This document shows positions 8,292-9,183 of a DNA stretch of 9,183 nucleotides, piece after piece. Source of the DNA: an uncultured Paraprevotella sp. Lineage in GTDB: Bacteria > Bacteroidota > Bacteroidia > Bacteroidales > Bacteroidaceae. Each line of letters opens with the position of its first letter. Position 1 is the first letter of the stretch. Below the pieces are notes generated by a model, which had not been told where the DNA came from, did no database searches, and saw only the letters and a list, made by a program, of their open reading frames with translations. The DNA lies in the NCBI GenBank assembly GCA_900766785.1, contig CAAFWT010000207.1, forward strand, positions 1 through 9,183, read 5' to 3'. The position numbers and the translations under genes are program-made.

Positions 8292-8446
8292 GTTGATTTT
8301 GAAAAGTTGATTAATAAACTGTAATATGCTTTTTCTAATTTTACGTCTACGTCTGTCACTGTGCCTTTCCGGCTCCATCATAGCCCCTCTTCACATTCCT
8401 CAAATCCGCTTCTAAGGCCTACTAATATGTCACCATAACACTATAC
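8292..8446 (-). promoter_or_regulatory. Long 5' leader of the SusC operon with upstream ATG
   Basis: If transcription starts just downstream of the -7 box at 8459-8452, the SusC mRNA carries a leader of about 155 nt. From the double ATG at 8381/8378 the SusC frame is open for 30 codons (basic run SDRRRRKIRKS, then ILQFINQLFKIN) up to the preferred start. A G-rich AGAGGGG lies a few bases before that ATG. The stretch could be an alternative N-terminus or simply untranslated leader. I found no riboswitch-like fold by eye. Confidence 0.4.
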
Positions 8447-8451
8447 GGGCG

Positions 8452-8459
8452 CAAAATTA
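8452..8459 (-). promoter_or_regulatory. Bacteroidetes -7 promoter box for the SusC operon
   Basis: The minus strand reads TAATTTTG, an exact match to the Bacteroidetes sigma-ABfr -7 consensus TAnnTTTG, and it is the only exact minus-strand match I found in this intergenic region. A -33 TTTG at the usual 19-21 bp spacing is missing: the nearest candidates are TATG at 22 bp (one mismatch) and a perfect TTTG only 12 bp upstream. The weak -33 would suit a promoter that needs an activator, but none is encoded in view. Confidence 0.55.
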
Positions 8460-8681
8460 GCATTTTTTAATCAAACAGTCACATAAATGTATAAAAATGT
8501 TGTCTTTAGACGCAAAATACTTAGGATTTAATCATCTTAATGCCACATTTTTACCTCTTATGAAAGAGAATCGGCAGAAGATAGTAACATATTGGCAGAG
8601 ACTGGGCGTAATCTCTTCATAATGCTGGCTCTATGGATGAAAAACAGGCAGGAAGGGATTCACGCGACTCCATTTTTGCCG
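8460..8681. other. AT-rich divergent intergenic region
   Basis: This stretch between the two outward-facing promoter boxes holds no open reading frame worth calling on either strand and no tRNA-like or terminator-like fold that I can see. A short near-repeat, cgcaaaat followed by an a/t-rich base pair, occurs at about 8450 and 8511; the second copy read on the minus strand (TATTTTG) is one base short of a -7 consensus. Binding sites for a regulator of either gene would be expected here, but none is recognisable. Confidence 0.5.
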
Positions 8682-8689
8682 TAACTTTG
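8682..8689 (+). promoter_or_regulatory. Bacteroidetes -7 promoter box for the DUF4923-like gene
   Basis: TAACTTTG matches TAnnTTTG exactly and lies 32 nt before the ATG at 8722, giving a short leader of about 25-30 nt. The -33 region at the right spacing reads TTCA (8659-8662), two mismatches from TTTG. The leader ends in an AT-rich run (tatatataataa), as is usual for translation starts in this phylum. Confidence 0.6.
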
Positions 8690-8721
8690 CCATACGGATT
8701 ATAAAACCTATATATATAATA

Positions 8722-9150
8722 ATGAGAAGAACTATGAAATATATGGTCGTCCTGCTTACGACCATGACCATCAGCATGCATGCTCATGCACAGCTGAAGA
8801 ACATCCTGAAGAATGTGGCCTCAGAAGCCATCAGCACTGCCACCAGCGGAAGTGCCGCATCAGATGTACTGAATGGATTGGCTTCCAAGTTGCTGGGAAC
8901 AGACACACTCAGCAGTGAGAACCTGGTAGGAACATGGACTTACACGGAACCCTGCGTGACCTTCGAAAGTGAAAACCTGCTGACCAGTGTGGGCAGTACA
9001 TTGGCAGGGCAGAAGGTAGAGAGCGCTCTGGCCAAACAACTGACTGCGATAGGATTCACCAAAGGGAAATATTGGTGTCCGCTAAAAATCTTTGGTGATT
9101 TCAGGGACTTCTATTTTCTCGGACAGCCGATATACTGGACGCACAAGTAG
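8722..9150 (+). CDS. Exported DUF4923-like protein, apparently frameshifted
   Basis: Uncharacterised exported protein, 142 aa as read, from the ATG at 8722 (an in-frame ATG at 8734 would give a cleaner signal peptide). The signal peptide runs to about HAHAQ (residues 20-24). LKNILKNVASEAIS, then LGTDTLSSENLVGTWTYTEP, FESENLLTSVGSTLAGQKVE and LTAIGFTKGK up to about residue 116 match what I remember of DUF4923 proteins of Bacteroidales. Those are near 200 aa and continue as strands after the 'GFTKGK' segment. Here the sequence turns into an unfamiliar 26-residue tail (YWCPLKIFGDFRDFYFLGQP, then IYWTHK) and stops at TAG 9148-9150. A neighbouring frame is open to the contig end, so an indel, real or a contig-edge error, is likely. 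Diverges from the SusC operon; no functional link is evident. Function unknown; the LVGTWTY segment suggests a lipocalin-like strand. Confidence 0.7.
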   Translation: MRRTMKYMVVLLTTMTISMHAHAQLKNILKNVASEAISTATSGSAASDVLNGLASKLLGTDTLSSENLVGTWTYTEPCVTFESENLLTSVGSTLAGQKVESALAKQLTAIGFTKGKYWCPLKIFGDFRDFYFLGQPIYWTHK

Positions 9151-9183
9151 TCTTTTGGTTGCTGTAAAGGGACAGAATATGCC
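9086..9183 (+). other. Likely shifted-frame continuation of DUF4923-like gene
   Basis: The +1 frame relative to the upstream gene has a stop at 9083-9085 and is then open to the right edge for 32 codons, including FSDSRYTGRTSSLLVAVKGQ followed by NM. This strand-like pattern, with a Y-T-G-x-T step and alternating hydrophobics, suits the missing C-terminal part of the family better than the in-frame tail does. It is a weak call because the stretch is short and at the contig edge. Confidence 0.35.

Larger units (their letters stand above)
319..8459 (-). other. Predicted operon: SusC-SusD-lipoprotein-C10 protease
   Basis: Four genes on one strand, separated by 21, 32 and 84 bp, run from a candidate promoter box at 8459-8452 to a strong terminator at 268-229. 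All four products carry signal peptides and belong at or beyond the outer membrane. The only internal signal is the hairpin before the protease. The content (transporter, capping lipoprotein, accessory lipoprotein, protease) has the logic of a nutrient-utilization locus in which a protease takes the place of a glycosidase. Co-transcription is inferred from spacing and direction. Confidence 0.75.

Noticed and set aside
8472..8475. TTTG as the -33 element of the SusC promoter
   Set aside because: It lies only 12 bp from the -7 box, whereas the Bacteroidetes consensus spacing is about 19-21 bp.
8709..8721. TATATATA run before the plus-strand gene as a -10 box
   Set aside because: It touches the start codon, leaving no leader, and Bacteroidetes use TAnnTTTG boxes; an AT-rich start region is the simpler reading.
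1..9183. CRISPR array, tRNA, rRNA or long repeats
   Set aside because: No regularly spaced direct repeats, cloverleaf-like segments or rRNA-like sequence were seen anywhere in the window on reading through it.

Overview
The window looks like a piece of a Bacteroidales genome, most likely Prevotella or a close relative, and probably a metagenomic or draft contig. The signs are a SusC/SusD pair, Bacteroidetes-type -7 promoter boxes (TAnnTTTG), AT-rich start regions without clear Shine-Dalgarno sites, and a C-terminal 'YNLQGQ...GIYI..GKK' tail on a secreted protease that is very common in Prevotella. The genus is inferred, not proven.

Layout. Bases 1-18 are not biological: they match the 3' end of the Illumina TruSeq read-1 adapter. 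Next to the adapter, on the minus strand, are the first 21 complete codons of what looks like an IS1634-type transposase, cut by the contig edge. A strong intrinsic terminator (229-268, minus) then closes a four-gene minus-strand block that fills most of the window. In transcription order the block is a SusC/RagA-type TonB-dependent outer-membrane transporter (8291-5019), a SusD/RagB-type surface lipoprotein (4997-3342), a lipoprotein with a Calx-beta-like domain (3309-2485) and a secreted C10 (streptopain-type) cysteine protease (2400-319). Gaps of 21, 32 and 84 bp suggest one operon. A hairpin with a U-rich tail lies in the last gap, just before the protease, and may lower or condition its expression. 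Upstream of SusC is a long leader and a candidate promoter. Diverging from it on the plus strand is a short exported protein resembling the DUF4923 family (8722-9150), which seems to lose its reading frame close to the right contig edge.

Working model (inference): the protease cuts host, dietary or microbial protein at or outside the cell surface, the two lipoproteins capture the fragments, and the SusC channel imports them with TonB energy. This would make the locus a peptide-acquisition analogue of a polysaccharide-utilization locus, comparable to RagAB of Porphyromonas gingivalis. No glycosidase, sensor, sigma/anti-sigma pair or transcription factor is visible in the window, so substrate and regulation remain open. 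The most notable points are the protease-SusCD linkage, the hairpin in front of the protease, the hidden transposase start with adapter at the left edge, and the apparent frameshift at the right edge.
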